Source of the DNA: Tissierella sp. MB52-C2
Lineage (GTDB): Bacteria; Bacillota; Clostridia; Tissierellales; Tissierellaceae
Reading direction: 5' to 3'
Assembly: GCF_030931715.1 (NCBI RefSeq)
Contig: NZ_CP133261.1
Span: 1,550,001-1,614,000, forward strand
DNA: 64,000 nt
In this document: positions 25,943-33,998 of the stretch, one piece after another
How positions within the stretch are numbered: the first letter of the stretch is position 1
How the letters are laid out: each line of letters opens with the position of its first letter
Program-made: the position numbers and the translations under genes
The notes under the pieces: model-generated
Told to the model about the DNA's origin: nothing
What the model saw: only the letters and a program-made list of their open reading frames with translations
Databases searched by the model: none

Positions 25943-26475
25943 TATCCAGCCGATGGTAGTATTCCAAGCTTCCAGTGTGCGAACAGATTCTTATCACGCT
26001 TTGCTATTGTGCCAAGCCAATGCTCAGCACGACGCCTTGCTTTTCGCTTCTTGTATTTTCTACGAGCCCAATTTACAAGACACCCATTAATATATCGTAA
26101 TACACCATAAATCTCTGATTTGTAAAAATGCGTGTAATAATTAATCCATCCCTGTATCTGCCTATTAAACATATTTGCTATGTCCTATAAGTTCTTATCA
26201 GGCTTCAGTTGCAATTTCCAACTTCGAACTTCTTTACGTATTGATTTCTTCGATTTCTCACCAATAGCTGGTAGGAAGTTTGTAAAGAATTTCCCATATT
26301 TATTCTTTGCATGCCTTGGTCTGAATGTATATCCTAGAAAATCAAAGGATGTGTACTCATGATTTCCCTTTCGGTCTTCATCTTTGCAATACACGGTTCT
26401 TGTCTTCTCCAAATTCAATTCTAGCCCAAACATCAAAAATTGTTCTTCTAACCTTAATGTGCACTCTACTCCTTT
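25942..26475 (-). pseudogene. Group II intron A reverse transcriptase/maturase, 3' part
   Basis: The frame reads LRLEEQFLMFGLELNLEKTR, then FDFLGYTFRPRHAKNKYGKF (RT motif 7), LPAIGEKSKKSIRKEV, an in-frame TAG after KPDKNL, then MFNRQIQGWINYYTHFYKSE, the maturase X domain, and the end LFAHWKLGILPSAG. The palm and YADD are deleted: the remaining RT frame is joined straight to the intron's own 5' RNA region at about 26475. It belongs to a different intron lineage from fragment B. Deletion plus nonsense codon make it inactive. Confidence 0.7.
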
Positions 26476-26940
26476 CCGCTAACTTAGTTTTTGTCTTAAT
26501 TTTGTAAGCCTTGGACTCATTTACGTTTTGTCTGTACTTGGTCAGACTAACTAAGCTACGTACATTACATTTCGTGCTGTTTAGTTGTTCGGTTCTTCAC
26601 TATTTCTAGCTACTATGACTTCTGCTGACTTCTCATTATTCGTTGTTACTACTGTTTCGCTAATGAGACCTCACGGGTTAAGTTACATATCTTTCATCGT
26701 TTACTTGCAGGGTTTACGCGTTAGGGTTAGGGTTACGGTTACCTTTTGGACTTTGTTGTTTTCAGCCAACTTATCCGCCTAACTCGCCTTGTATCTTGTT
26801 TCTGTTCGTCAAGCCACGATTTGACTATTGCTTCCTCTATCCCACACCTCACGATGTGAAACTTGCAAGTTGCTATGAGATTCGTCGATAACTACGCTCT
26901 GTAAGGACTTTCACCTTAGAAGTGTAACATGCCTGTCAAA
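26476..26940 (-). ncRNA. Group II intron A, 5' RNA region (domains I-IV)
   Basis: Read on the minus strand from about 26940, the sequence contains AAGGTGAAAGTCCTTACAG (the conserved start of domain I), TCACATCGTGAGGTGTGGGA and AATGAGAAGTCAGCAGAAGT, all familiar from RT-encoding clostridial group II introns. No protein frame fits this stretch. The 5' splice site is not certain. TTAGGGTTAGGGTTACGGTT on the plus strand near 26730 is inside this RNA and is not a telomere. Confidence 0.6.
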
Positions 26941-26943
26941 CTG

Positions 26944-26969
26944 AAAAAAGAGCTGCGTTATAGCAACTC
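26944..26969 (-). terminator. Terminator before the intron remnants
   Basis: On the minus strand GAGTTGC TATAAC GCAGCTC is followed by TTTTTT, downstream of the small ORF remnant at 26981-27133. Confidence 0.75.
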
Positions 26970-26980
26970 TTATCAATAAA

Positions 26981-27133
26981 TCATATATAATTGACTATCT
27001 CTCTAATTCCATGATAGTCAAATTCGAGTACAACCTCAGCAAAAACACCAGTAGATAACCGTAAAGAGTTAGTAATCCAGTGTTTATCAGCAAATTTCCC
27101 CTTTTGAAATTCAAAATAACAAAAGCTCGTTCG
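26981..27133 (-). pseudogene. Unrecognised 3' gene fragment
   Basis: A 50-codon open frame, FEFQKGKFADKHWITNSLRL onwards to YHGIREIVNYI, with no start and a stop just upstream, directly followed by a terminator. It looks like the tail of a deleted gene. Family not recognised. Confidence 0.35.
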
Positions 27134-27227
27134 TTAGTCATTTGTATATCAATACTCCTCTTTTAACTATCTTCTCACTGGCAAATTTTCCTTTATGAGC
27201 ATTCGAAATTGAAATTTAGGAATATTT

Positions 27228-27638
27228 TTATTCTTTATTTATATGATTCATACAAATAAAGATTGCTATCGCTGTAGCAATTAAAAATTCCGCAAAGATA
27301 ACAGATGAATTCCATATCTTAAAATAAAAACGCCCAATAACATATACCGCAAAGAATAAGAGATAAACTCCAACACAATAAATAATGCAATGTTGAATAA
27401 TGCCACGTTTTTTCTCTCTGAGCAACATTTGTTGCTGCTGTTTTTCTAATATTTCAGTCTTTATGGATAATTCATCTATTTCTGAAGGCTTTAAAAGATA
27501 ATCTGTTGTAACATCAAAAATATTACTCAATTCAACTATTTTATCCAACTTTGGTATAGCTTGACCCGACTCCCATTTTGATATGGATTGTCTTAAAACA
27601 TTAAGTTGTTCTGCCCCTAATGAGGTTAGTAAGAACTT
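27228..27638 (-). pseudogene. XRE-type regulator with membrane tail, 5'-truncated
   Basis: The open frame reads [20 protein letters not shown], then [20 protein letters not shown] and [10 protein letters not shown]: most of an XRE helix-turn-helix ([11 protein letters not shown] with the Ser changed to Leu). A linker with KQQQQML and two membrane helices ([19 protein letters not shown] and an [13 protein letters not shown] stretch) follow. An in-frame TAA directly upstream removes the first helix and no start codon fits. Intact relatives are membrane-tethered repressors often found beside transporter or bacteriocin genes. It sits just past the exporter gene of the RiPP cluster. Confidence 0.6.
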
Positions 27639-27743
27639 TAATTATATTATAAATGTATTCTACTATTTATCTATGATATTTTAAGTTTCACTGTATAGCG
27701 TTTAATTATAGTCATCCTTTCTAAAAACATATATTTAAGATTC

Positions 27744-29483
27744 TCAGCTAACATTTTTCATATATAAGTTATAATATACATTCTTTGACTTCATTAACTC
27801 ATCATGAGTACCCTTTTCAACAATTCTTCCATCTTTTATAGTATATATAATATCTGCATCTTCTACTGTTGAAAGCCTATGGGCAATTACAATTACTGTT
27901 TTATTTCTAATAAAGGATTCTAAGTTATTTTTGACATAGAATTCAGAAATATTGTCTAAAGAAGATGTGGCTTCGTCTAAAATAATAATAGGAGCATCTC
28001 TAAGTATAGCCCTTGCAATGGAAATTTTTTGTTTCTGTCCTCCTGATAATATTAGTCCTCTTTGCCCTACTACAGTATCAAATTGTTCAGAAAGTGACAT
28101 AATAAAATCATATATATCTGCCGCTTTTGTAGCTTTTATTATATCACTCATTTCTATATTTCCATTAGATAGTACTAAATTATTTAATATTGTATCATTA
28201 AATATAAAAACATCTTGAGAAACGACACTAATATTCCTTCTTAGAAACTTTAAATTATATTCTTTAATATTCTTCCCATCTAATAATATCGCTCCTTCGT
28301 CCACATCCCACAGCCTTAGCACGAGATTAATCAAGGTTGTTTTACCTGAACCACTCGCCCCTACAAGAGCAGTTGTCTTTTTTTCTTGAAAATTAATATT
28401 CATATCTTTGATTACATAATTACCTTCAGTATATGAAAATTTTACATGTTTAAATTGAATGTTACCAATTATATAATTCGGTCTATATCCATGATTTACT
28501 TGTTCTATATTAATAGGCTCATCTAGCACTTTAAATATTCTTTCAATTGCTACAAATGCACGTCTAGTACTAGTCTTCAAATGTGCAATCCTAAATACTG
28601 GTCCTAATAGTCTTTGAGAATATGTATTAAATGCTATTAATGTTCCTAAGGTCATCTTTCCAAGCATAACTTTATATCCTCCATATCCCAAAACAGCTAT
28701 TGTAATCAGAGAACTTATTATATTTGCACTTGCCATACTAAGTGAAAAATTTAATTCAAGTTTAACTTCATCCTCCAGTATTTTCCTAGAAGTAGGAAAA
28801 TACCTTGCAAAAAAATGTTTTCTTGCATTTTGAACTACAAAGTTCATCATAGAAGATATAAATTCCTCTATTATTGATGTAAATTCTCCATATTTATCCC
28901 TCAAGTTAGTAACTATTTTATTAATTTTTTTACTAAATTTACTTTGAAAATAAAACATAACAGGCTGTAATATTATGGCAACAATTAATAAATCAAATTG
29001 TAATCTACATAAAAATATAAACATTACTATTGATGTACATATATCAGATATGATAGAAAATAACATTTTCGTAGAAAAATGTTCTATTGTATCTACATCA
29101 CTATTAACTGTAGTAAGTAATTCTCCTGTGTCTACATTTGAATAATATGTCCCTGAGAATTTCTGTAAACGCCTAATCAATTTCAACCTCAAATCATAAA
29201 CAATTTTTTTCCCTATAATAGAATACATATAATCTGATATTATTCTACTCCCATTTTCAAATAACATTACCACCAGATATATAGTCATAAATTTAATGAG
29301 AAGCTCTAAATTTTTATTAGGTATAGCATCATCTATTATTTTCATAATAATATAAGGTGATATAATTGTTAATAGTGAGTTAACAAACATAAAAAATGCA
29401 GCTAAAAAATGCTGTCTTTTATATTTAAATATAATTTTAAAAAGCTTACGAATATTCTTTTTATCAGTACTATCTATAATCAT
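27744..29483 (-). CDS. ABC exporter of the RiPP cluster (membrane-ATPase fusion)
   Basis: A 579-residue full half-transporter. A six-helix type IV exporter domain (residues ~20-310) is followed by an ATPase with Walker A ALVGASGSGKTT near 368, Q-loop VVSQDVFIFNDTI, signature LILSGGQKQKIS near 473, Walker B PIIILDEATSSLDN and H-loop IAHRLST. It has no N-terminal C39 peptidase domain, so it does not cut leaders itself. The protease gene directly upstream overlaps it by 14 bases, so the two are coupled. Likely job: export of the finished peptide after the S8 enzyme removes the leader. It is the last gene of the cluster. Confidence 0.85.
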   Translation of the reverse strand: MIIDSTDKKNIRKLFKIIFKYKRQHFLAAFFMFVNSLLTIISPYIIMKIIDDAIPNKNLELLIKFMTIYLVVMLFENGSRIISDYMYSIIGKKIVYDLRLKLIRRLQKFSGTYYSNVDTGELLTTVNSDVDTIEHFSTKMLFSIISDICTSIVMFIFLCRLQFDLLIVAIILQPVMFYFQSKFSKKINKIVTNLRDKYGEFTSIIEEFISSMMNFVVQNARKHFFARYFPTSRKILEDEVKLELNFSLSMASANIISSLITIAVLGYGGYKVMLGKMTLGTLIAFNTYSQRLLGPVFRIAHLKTSTRRAFVAIERIFKVLDEPINIEQVNHGYRPNYIIGNIQFKHVKFSYTEGNYVIKDMNINFQEKKTTALVGASGSGKTTLINLVLRLWDVDEGAILLDGKNIKEYNLKFLRRNISVVSQDVFIFNDTILNNLVLSNGNIEMSDIIKATKAADIYDFIMSLSEQFDTVVGQRGLILSGGQKQKISIARAILRDAPIIILDEATSSLDNISEFYVKNNLESFIRNKTVIVIAHRLSTVEDADIIYTIKDGRIVEKGTHDELMKSKNVYYNLYMKNVS

Positions 29484-30516
29484 GGTTAACCCTCACATTT
29501 ATAAAATCTAATAAAGAATATATAGATTGAAACGTACTAAAAGAGAGCAATTTGTAGTCTATCTTAATATTGAATTCTTTCTCAATATTCTTTGTTATTT
29601 CATAAAAATCTTTAGACTTGTAATGAATCTTATCATTAGGAAGCATATATTTGTACAATAATGGAATATCTTGTTGTGGCAAATTTAAAACTTTAACAAA
29701 AATTTTTTCTAGCTTCATTAAATTTTTCTTAGAATAATTACTTTTCCAATTGGATATTTCGCAGGAACATGAATTTATATCATTAGTATCATCATCATCC
29801 CAAGAATTTTTTACTGCCTTATATTCTAATAATTGATTTAATTCTTCAAAAGAAATATTATCATTTTTAGCTAATATATTTAATACTAACCCTGTAAATA
29901 ACGATGTAGCTTTACTGTTTCCTCCGAACATTTTATATTTATTATCTAAAGTTGGAACTAAGACAGGTGTTATATCAGCCACACATTGTATTTTCTTTGC
30001 ACTATTGTACCAGTAATTATATGAATTGGCGAATGGCATACCCCTGACCCCTATTACATTTTTAAAAACAGCCGGAAAACTATCATTATTACTATTTTCT
30101 AAAGAGCATATTATTATTTTTCCTTGCTTATACAATTCATTACATACTTTATATAATTCATTCTTATATTTCTCATTTATAGTAGCAACACTTAAATTCA
30201 CAACTCTTATATCTATATTTTTAATATACTTTAATGCTTCAATTAATGCTTTTGAATGTGTCTCTGCTTCTTTATTTAGTATTTTAACTACAAATATGTT
30301 TACATTAGAAGATACCCGCTGTATCATTGATGCACAAAAAGTACCGTGCCCATTTTCATCATTATAACTATCTTTTTTAATCACTAGTTCTTTGTTATTA
30401 TCATATTCAAAACTCAGTCCACCAATAATACATTCACTAAAATCTTTATTATTTATATCAATACCACTATCAATTATAACGACATTATTCTTAAATTTTT
30501 TTAATATATTATCCAT
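29470..30516 (-). CDS. Subtilisin-like (S8) protease, probable leader peptidase
   Basis: 348 residues from the ATG at 30516 (GGGTGA upstream). The catalytic triad is readable: Asp16 in VVIIDSGIDI, His57 in ENGHGTFCASMI, Ser201 in FGGNSKATSLFTG (GNS in place of the usual GTS). A likely oxyanion Asn lies in SLENSNNDS near 141. There is no signal peptide and no long propeptide, so the enzyme should stay in the cytoplasm. About 130 extra residues follow the core. S8 enzymes cut leaders in several lanthipeptide systems; here the coupling to an exporter without a C39 domain, in a radical-SAM peptide cluster, suggests the same role. The target site is unknown. Confidence 0.8.
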   Translation of the reverse strand: MDNILKKFKNNVVIIDSGIDINNKDFSECIIGGLSFEYDNNKELVIKKDSYNDENGHGTFCASMIQRVSSNVNIFVVKILNKEAETHSKALIEALKYIKNIDIRVVNLSVATINEKYKNELYKVCNELYKQGKIIICSLENSNNDSFPAVFKNVIGVRGMPFANSYNYWYNSAKKIQCVADITPVLVPTLDNKYKMFGGNSKATSLFTGLVLNILAKNDNISFEELNQLLEYKAVKNSWDDDDTNDINSCSCEISNWKSNYSKKNLMKLEKIFVKVLNLPQQDIPLLYKYMLPNDKIHYKSKDFYEITKNIEKEFNIKIDYKLLSFSTFQSIYSLLDFINVRVNHDYR

Positions 30517-30650
30517 TATGTATTCACCCACTTTATCATAACTGTTTTATAAAATTCCTTTTAAAACCTTATATAACTGCTCAAACATTTTTATCCATAT
30601 TCTCCTATATTTTATAAGATACTACTATAAGTGTCTGATCTACATATACT

Positions 30651-31352
30651 TTAAGCTGTTTTTTTAAGCAATACTCTTTTTAAAAAATATATTTGTCTTC
30701 TTTCTAATGGACTCCTATTTACTAGCCAACCATTAAATGCCATTAATACAATCATAAATCCAAGTAAAAATATCTTAGATCTGTCATAATTATAGTGATT
30801 TGAAAAAGAAAATATATTAAAAATTGATGATCTTCTCATATTAACATTCCAATAAACCCAATACATTAATGATACTATATAACCAGCTTGAACTATAGAA
30901 AACAAATTTGCTACAGTCATTGAAAATACTCCTAAGAAAATTGTTCCCGTAAATCCAATCCATAAAAATTCCCAATAAGAAAATAAATATCCTTCATATA
31001 TATTTCCATAAGGTGTAAAACCAAAATAAACCAGCAAAAAAGGTATAAGCATGAAGAGCATCAGAAGAAAGCTAATAAATAAAAATCGTACCAAAAGAAT
31101 TTTTGTCTTGTTCTCTCTCGTTAAAAAAAGTATTTCTGATGTATAACTATACTTATCTACCAACATAATATCTGATATCATCACTATTCCTACAAAAGGC
31201 ATATATATTTCTGAAAGATTCATAAAGTCCAGTAATGTTGGACAGTAAAAAGCAATAGGAATAATTGCCATAAATAATGCACATAACAGCCACTTTATTG
31301 GCGAAAATAGAATTTTAGTATTATATTTTAGATAATCAATCATTTTATACAA
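30651..31352 (-). CDS. ABC-2 type permease, second subunit
   Basis: A 233-residue protein with about six hydrophobic helices, starting MYKMIDYLKYNTKILFSPIK and ending in a basic tail (RRQIYFLKRVLLKK). It overlaps the upstream permease gene by 8 bases and resembles the second membrane subunit of ABC-2 efflux or immunity transporters (LanE/LanG style). A 134-base gap without a clear terminator separates it from the protease gene. Sequence similarity alone is weak; the assignment rests on topology and position. Confidence 0.65.
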   Translation of the reverse strand: MYKMIDYLKYNTKILFSPIKWLLCALFMAIIPIAFYCPTLLDFMNLSEIYMPFVGIVMISDIMLVDKYSYTSEILFLTRENKTKILLVRFLFISFLLMLFMLIPFLLVYFGFTPYGNIYEGYLFSYWEFLWIGFTGTIFLGVFSMTVANLFSIVQAGYIVSLMYWVYWNVNMRRSSIFNIFSFSNHYNYDRSKIFLLGFMIVLMAFNGWLVNRSPLERRQIYFLKRVLLKKTA

Positions 31353-32421
31353 CCCTCCAAGCCTTTTTATCTGTCCTCTCCCATATTTTGCAAGATACTA
31401 TAAGTAGCACAACAGTCAGTGCCATATATATAATTCGATTTTGTATAATTACATCATTAATAGATTCTATAATTAAAGTACGGATTAAAAATTTATATAA
31501 TGTAACAGAAAAGTTCCCACGCCCTATAAAAACTCCTTCTGTAACATTAAATATAAAGTATAATATATATATAGGAATTACTGCCATACCATTATTAAAT
31601 ACCAAAGATAATGTTACTATTAATGCGCTTGCAAATAATAACGATGGTAAAACATAAATAAGTATTTGGACTATCATGTCAAGAAATTTTGTATTCCAGC
31701 CAGCTCGTCCAAACTTAACACATACAATAGAGTCCACACATATTCCAAGAATAAATACACTTAAAAAAAATGACAGGAAGCATCCAAAATACCTACCCAA
31801 CACGTACTCATAAGATTTGACTTGCTTTGTATGTATTAGTTCATTCATTCTATATCTTCTATCCTTCGAAAATAAAAGTGCAAAAATGGGTAATATCAAT
31901 ATCCCCCCAACCAATTGAGCTAAATCTGTGTAATTCATAGAAACTTCATATGTATATGCCTTATCTCCTAACCAAGAATATAGGTTTTTATTTACCTCTT
32001 TAACAGTACCTAATTTCTCTTTACCATTATCCATAAAAGCTTTTATCCATTCTCCTATCCACTCTGCTGTCTCAATATCATTTTCCTTTCTAACATAATT
32101 CATAATCTGCGAAATGCTGAGTCCTTCTTTATCCATTTTTTCACCAAGTTGTATCATGTACCCCTCCACATTTACACCTGCTTTTTCCATACTCTTAAGC
32201 CTATGTATAACATATTCTCTAAGTTCTTCTTCAGTTCTATCTACATAAAGATATTCATGGTATCCTTTAATTGCTTTAATATCTGCATCACTTTTTACAG
32301 GAAGATAAAATATATATGACATTTCGCTATAAGTAAACCCAACAAATAGCAATACACATAGCCAAAATATGATGCTCTTCACTTGCTGTTTCATTTCAAA
32401 ACCTATAATGTCAAATATCAT
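31345..32421 (-). CDS. ABC-2 type permease, first subunit
   Basis: 358 residues. One N-terminal membrane helix (IIFWLCVLLFVGFTYSEMSY), an outside loop of about 110 charged residues (residues ~45-160), then five helices from about 165 to 350. This helix-loop-helices layout is common in ABC-2 subunits of peptide-immunity and bacitracin-type efflux systems. Its start shares one base with the stop of the ATPase gene (TAATG), so the two are translated together. It probably forms the channel with the 233-residue partner encoded next. Confidence 0.7.
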   Translation of the reverse strand: MIFDIIGFEMKQQVKSIIFWLCVLLFVGFTYSEMSYIFYLPVKSDADIKAIKGYHEYLYVDRTEEELREYVIHRLKSMEKAGVNVEGYMIQLGEKMDKEGLSISQIMNYVRKENDIETAEWIGEWIKAFMDNGKEKLGTVKEVNKNLYSWLGDKAYTYEVSMNYTDLAQLVGGILILPIFALLFSKDRRYRMNELIHTKQVKSYEYVLGRYFGCFLSFFLSVFILGICVDSIVCVKFGRAGWNTKFLDMIVQILIYVLPSLLFASALIVTLSLVFNNGMAVIPIYILYFIFNVTEGVFIGRGNFSVTLYKFLIRTLIIESINDVIIQNRIIYMALTVVLLIVSCKIWERTDKKAWRVV

Positions 32422-33302
32422 TATTTAGCTTCCTCCTTTGATGACAATAATATATATGCATCTTCAATAGAAGGTTCTACTTCTATACAATCAAGACTAG
32501 GTTGATCTTTAGATACAATTCTTGCTTCTATTTTCCCCTGCAAATACTGACTTGAAATTACTGTATAATTTTGTTTAAGCTCATCAAGTTCGGTAGTTTT
32601 ATATAAAGTACATTTCCATGCACTTCCTTTTGCCTGCTGGATTAAATCTTCTACGGAGCCTTTATATATAACTTTTCCATAATCCAGAACAACTAATCTT
32701 TCACATGTACTAGCTATATCTTCTACAATATGAGTAGAAAGCAGGACTGTGTTATTTTTCGAATATTCACTTAATATATTTCTTATTCTAACTCGTTCTT
32801 CTGGATCTACACCAGATGTTGGCTCATCAACAATTAATATCTTAGGTTCACTCAAAAGTGCCTGTGCAATGCCTAATCTTTTTTTCATTCCACCTGAAAG
32901 TTGTCGAAACCTTTTATGAGACTGTTTTTGTAAATTTAACTGTATTAGCACTTCCTCAATTCTTTCTTTTCTCTTTTTTGGTTTCATTTTATTTAACATT
33001 CCCATATAATCCATAGCTTCATAAACAGTTAAATTGTTATAAAAAGCAAATTCCTGTGGTAAATAACCTAATAAAGATTTAATAGACAAAATATTTTTCT
33101 TTTTAAGAGGTATACCGCATATTTCAACTGAACCCCTAGTAGGCTCTAATAAGGTAGTAAGAATTCTCATCAAAGTAGTCTTTCCTGCACCATTCTTGCC
33201 AAGTAACCCAAACATACCTTGTGATATATGCAAATCGACATCATTGAGTGCAGTAGTTTCCTTACCATATATTTTGGTAAGTTCTTTTATTTTTATATCC
33301 AT
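32421..33302 (-). CDS. ABC transporter ATPase (efflux/self-protection)
   Basis: 293 residues. Walker A GLLGKNGAGKTTLMRIL near residue 32, Q-loop LGYLPQEFAFYNNLTVYEAM near 78, signature RQLSGGMKKRLGIAQALL near 133, Walker B KILIVDEPTSGVDPEER near 153, H-loop LLSTHIVEDI near 185. The type is that of the ATPases in LanFEG/CcmA-like systems, which pump a peptide off the membrane. It is the first gene after the precursor genes, separated by 209 bases holding a strong hairpin, so it is probably expressed at a lower level than the peptides. Confidence 0.85.
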   Translation of the reverse strand: MDIKIKELTKIYGKETTALNDVDLHISQGMFGLLGKNGAGKTTLMRILTTLLEPTRGSVEICGIPLKKKNILSIKSLLGYLPQEFAFYNNLTVYEAMDYMGMLNKMKPKKRKERIEEVLIQLNLQKQSHKRFRQLSGGMKKRLGIAQALLSEPKILIVDEPTSGVDPEERVRIRNILSEYSKNNTVLLSTHIVEDIASTCERLVVLDYGKVIYKGSVEDLIQQAKGSAWKCTLYKTTELDELKQNYTVISSQYLQGKIEARIVSKDQPSLDCIEVEPSIEDAYILLSSKEEAK

Positions 33303-33410
33303 GCTTATTAATCATCCTTTCTCGCATAATCTTGAAAACTTTTAAGAATATTTCTATATGTCTGTCTAATTATATTCATATTTTTTAAATAAATATCTTT
33401 CAAAAACTAT

Positions 33411-33444
33411 TTGTATGAAGGATTCTATGGAATCCTTCATACAA
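33411..33444 (-). terminator. Strong hairpin between precursor genes and transporter genes
   Basis: TTGTATGAAGGATTC and GAATCCTTCATACAA form a perfect 15-bp stem with a 4-base loop; on the minus strand ATAGTTTTTG follows. It probably stops most transcripts after the two precursor genes and lets a fraction through to the transporter, as in many bacteriocin operons. It may also protect the 3' end of the precursor mRNA. Confidence 0.7.
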
Positions 33445-33511
33445 TTAAAACAGACTAGTTATTTAAATACTCTTATTTTATCTCCATGGAATATTTAATA
33501 TCTATGCGGGA

Positions 33512-33691
33512 TTACATCCATGTTGATTTTTTAGGAGTGTACACATCTTCATATTTATAGCAACCTTTTACATTGCCATTGGTTTTGCCTACCCATACCA
33601 TTTCTTCAAAACAATCAGTATCACAAGCACCTTGTCCTTTTACATCTAACTTATCTATCTTATCTGAAATTTTTTGTATTTTAAAATTCAT
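33512..33691 (-). CDS. RiPP precursor peptide B
   Basis: 59 residues from the ATG at 33691, 7-8 bases after AAAGGGGG (a TTG one codon earlier is less likely). The leader, residues 1-20, contains KIQKISDKIDKLDVKGQG. The core starts ACDTDCFEEMVWVGKTNGNV and goes on through KGCYKYEDVY to the end KKSTWM. Cys lie at 22, 26 and 43 (C-x3-C-x16-C), each near Asp, Glu or aromatic residues. The leader is nearly the same as in peptide A (33730-33912), while the core has changed much more. Such cores are typical substrates of SPASM radical-SAM enzymes, which make sulfur-to-carbon or carbon-carbon links. Exact cleavage site and links are not known. Confidence 0.8.
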   Translation of the reverse strand: MNFKIQKISDKIDKLDVKGQGACDTDCFEEMVWVGKTNGNVKGCYKYEDVYTPKKSTWM

Positions 33692-33729
33692 CAAATTTCC
33701 CCCTTTGTTTTTCCATAATTACTAAATTA

Positions 33730-33912
33730 CTAAAATAAAGGATTGCCTCTAGCATTATATCCTTCATCATTGTACCAGCATGAAGAACTCTCTTCTTTTG
33801 ATCTCTTACCTTTCCAAACAGTAACTTCACAATCAAATTTACAATCTTTACCCTGTCCCTTAACATCTAGGATATCTACCTTATCTGAAATCTTTTGTAC
33901 CTTTAAAGTCAT
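33730..33912 (-). CDS. RiPP precursor peptide A
   Basis: 60 residues from the ATG at 33912, after AAGGGGGTG. The leader has KVQKISDKVDILDVKGQG. The core starts KDCKFDCEVTVWKGKRSKEE, then SSSCWYNDEGYNARGNPLF. Cys lie at 24, 28 and 45 in numbering that includes one extra residue before the first Cys; the C-x3-C-x16-C spacing is the same as in peptide B. Shared core marks are a VW-x-GK block after the second Cys and C-aromatic-x2-acidic-acidic-x-Tyr after the third. It lies 86 bases after the RRE-containing radical-SAM gene and 38 bases before peptide B. The pair could be a two-peptide product or two variants for different targets. Confidence 0.8.
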   Translation of the reverse strand: MTLKVQKISDKVDILDVKGQGKDCKFDCEVTVWKGKRSKEESSSCWYNDEGYNARGNPLF

Positions 33913-33998
33913 CAATACTCACCCCCTTATTCAAATAGTTAATACTAGTCCGTTTTAAGCATTTGTTAACTTTTAATATATTAAAAAGTTCATTGTGA

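Noticed and set aside
26719-26742. TTAGGGTTAGGGTTACGG, a telomere-like repeat on the plus strand
   Set aside because: Only two to three short units, and the stretch lies inside the 5' RNA region of a group II intron, where the minus-strand reading makes sense as intron structure.
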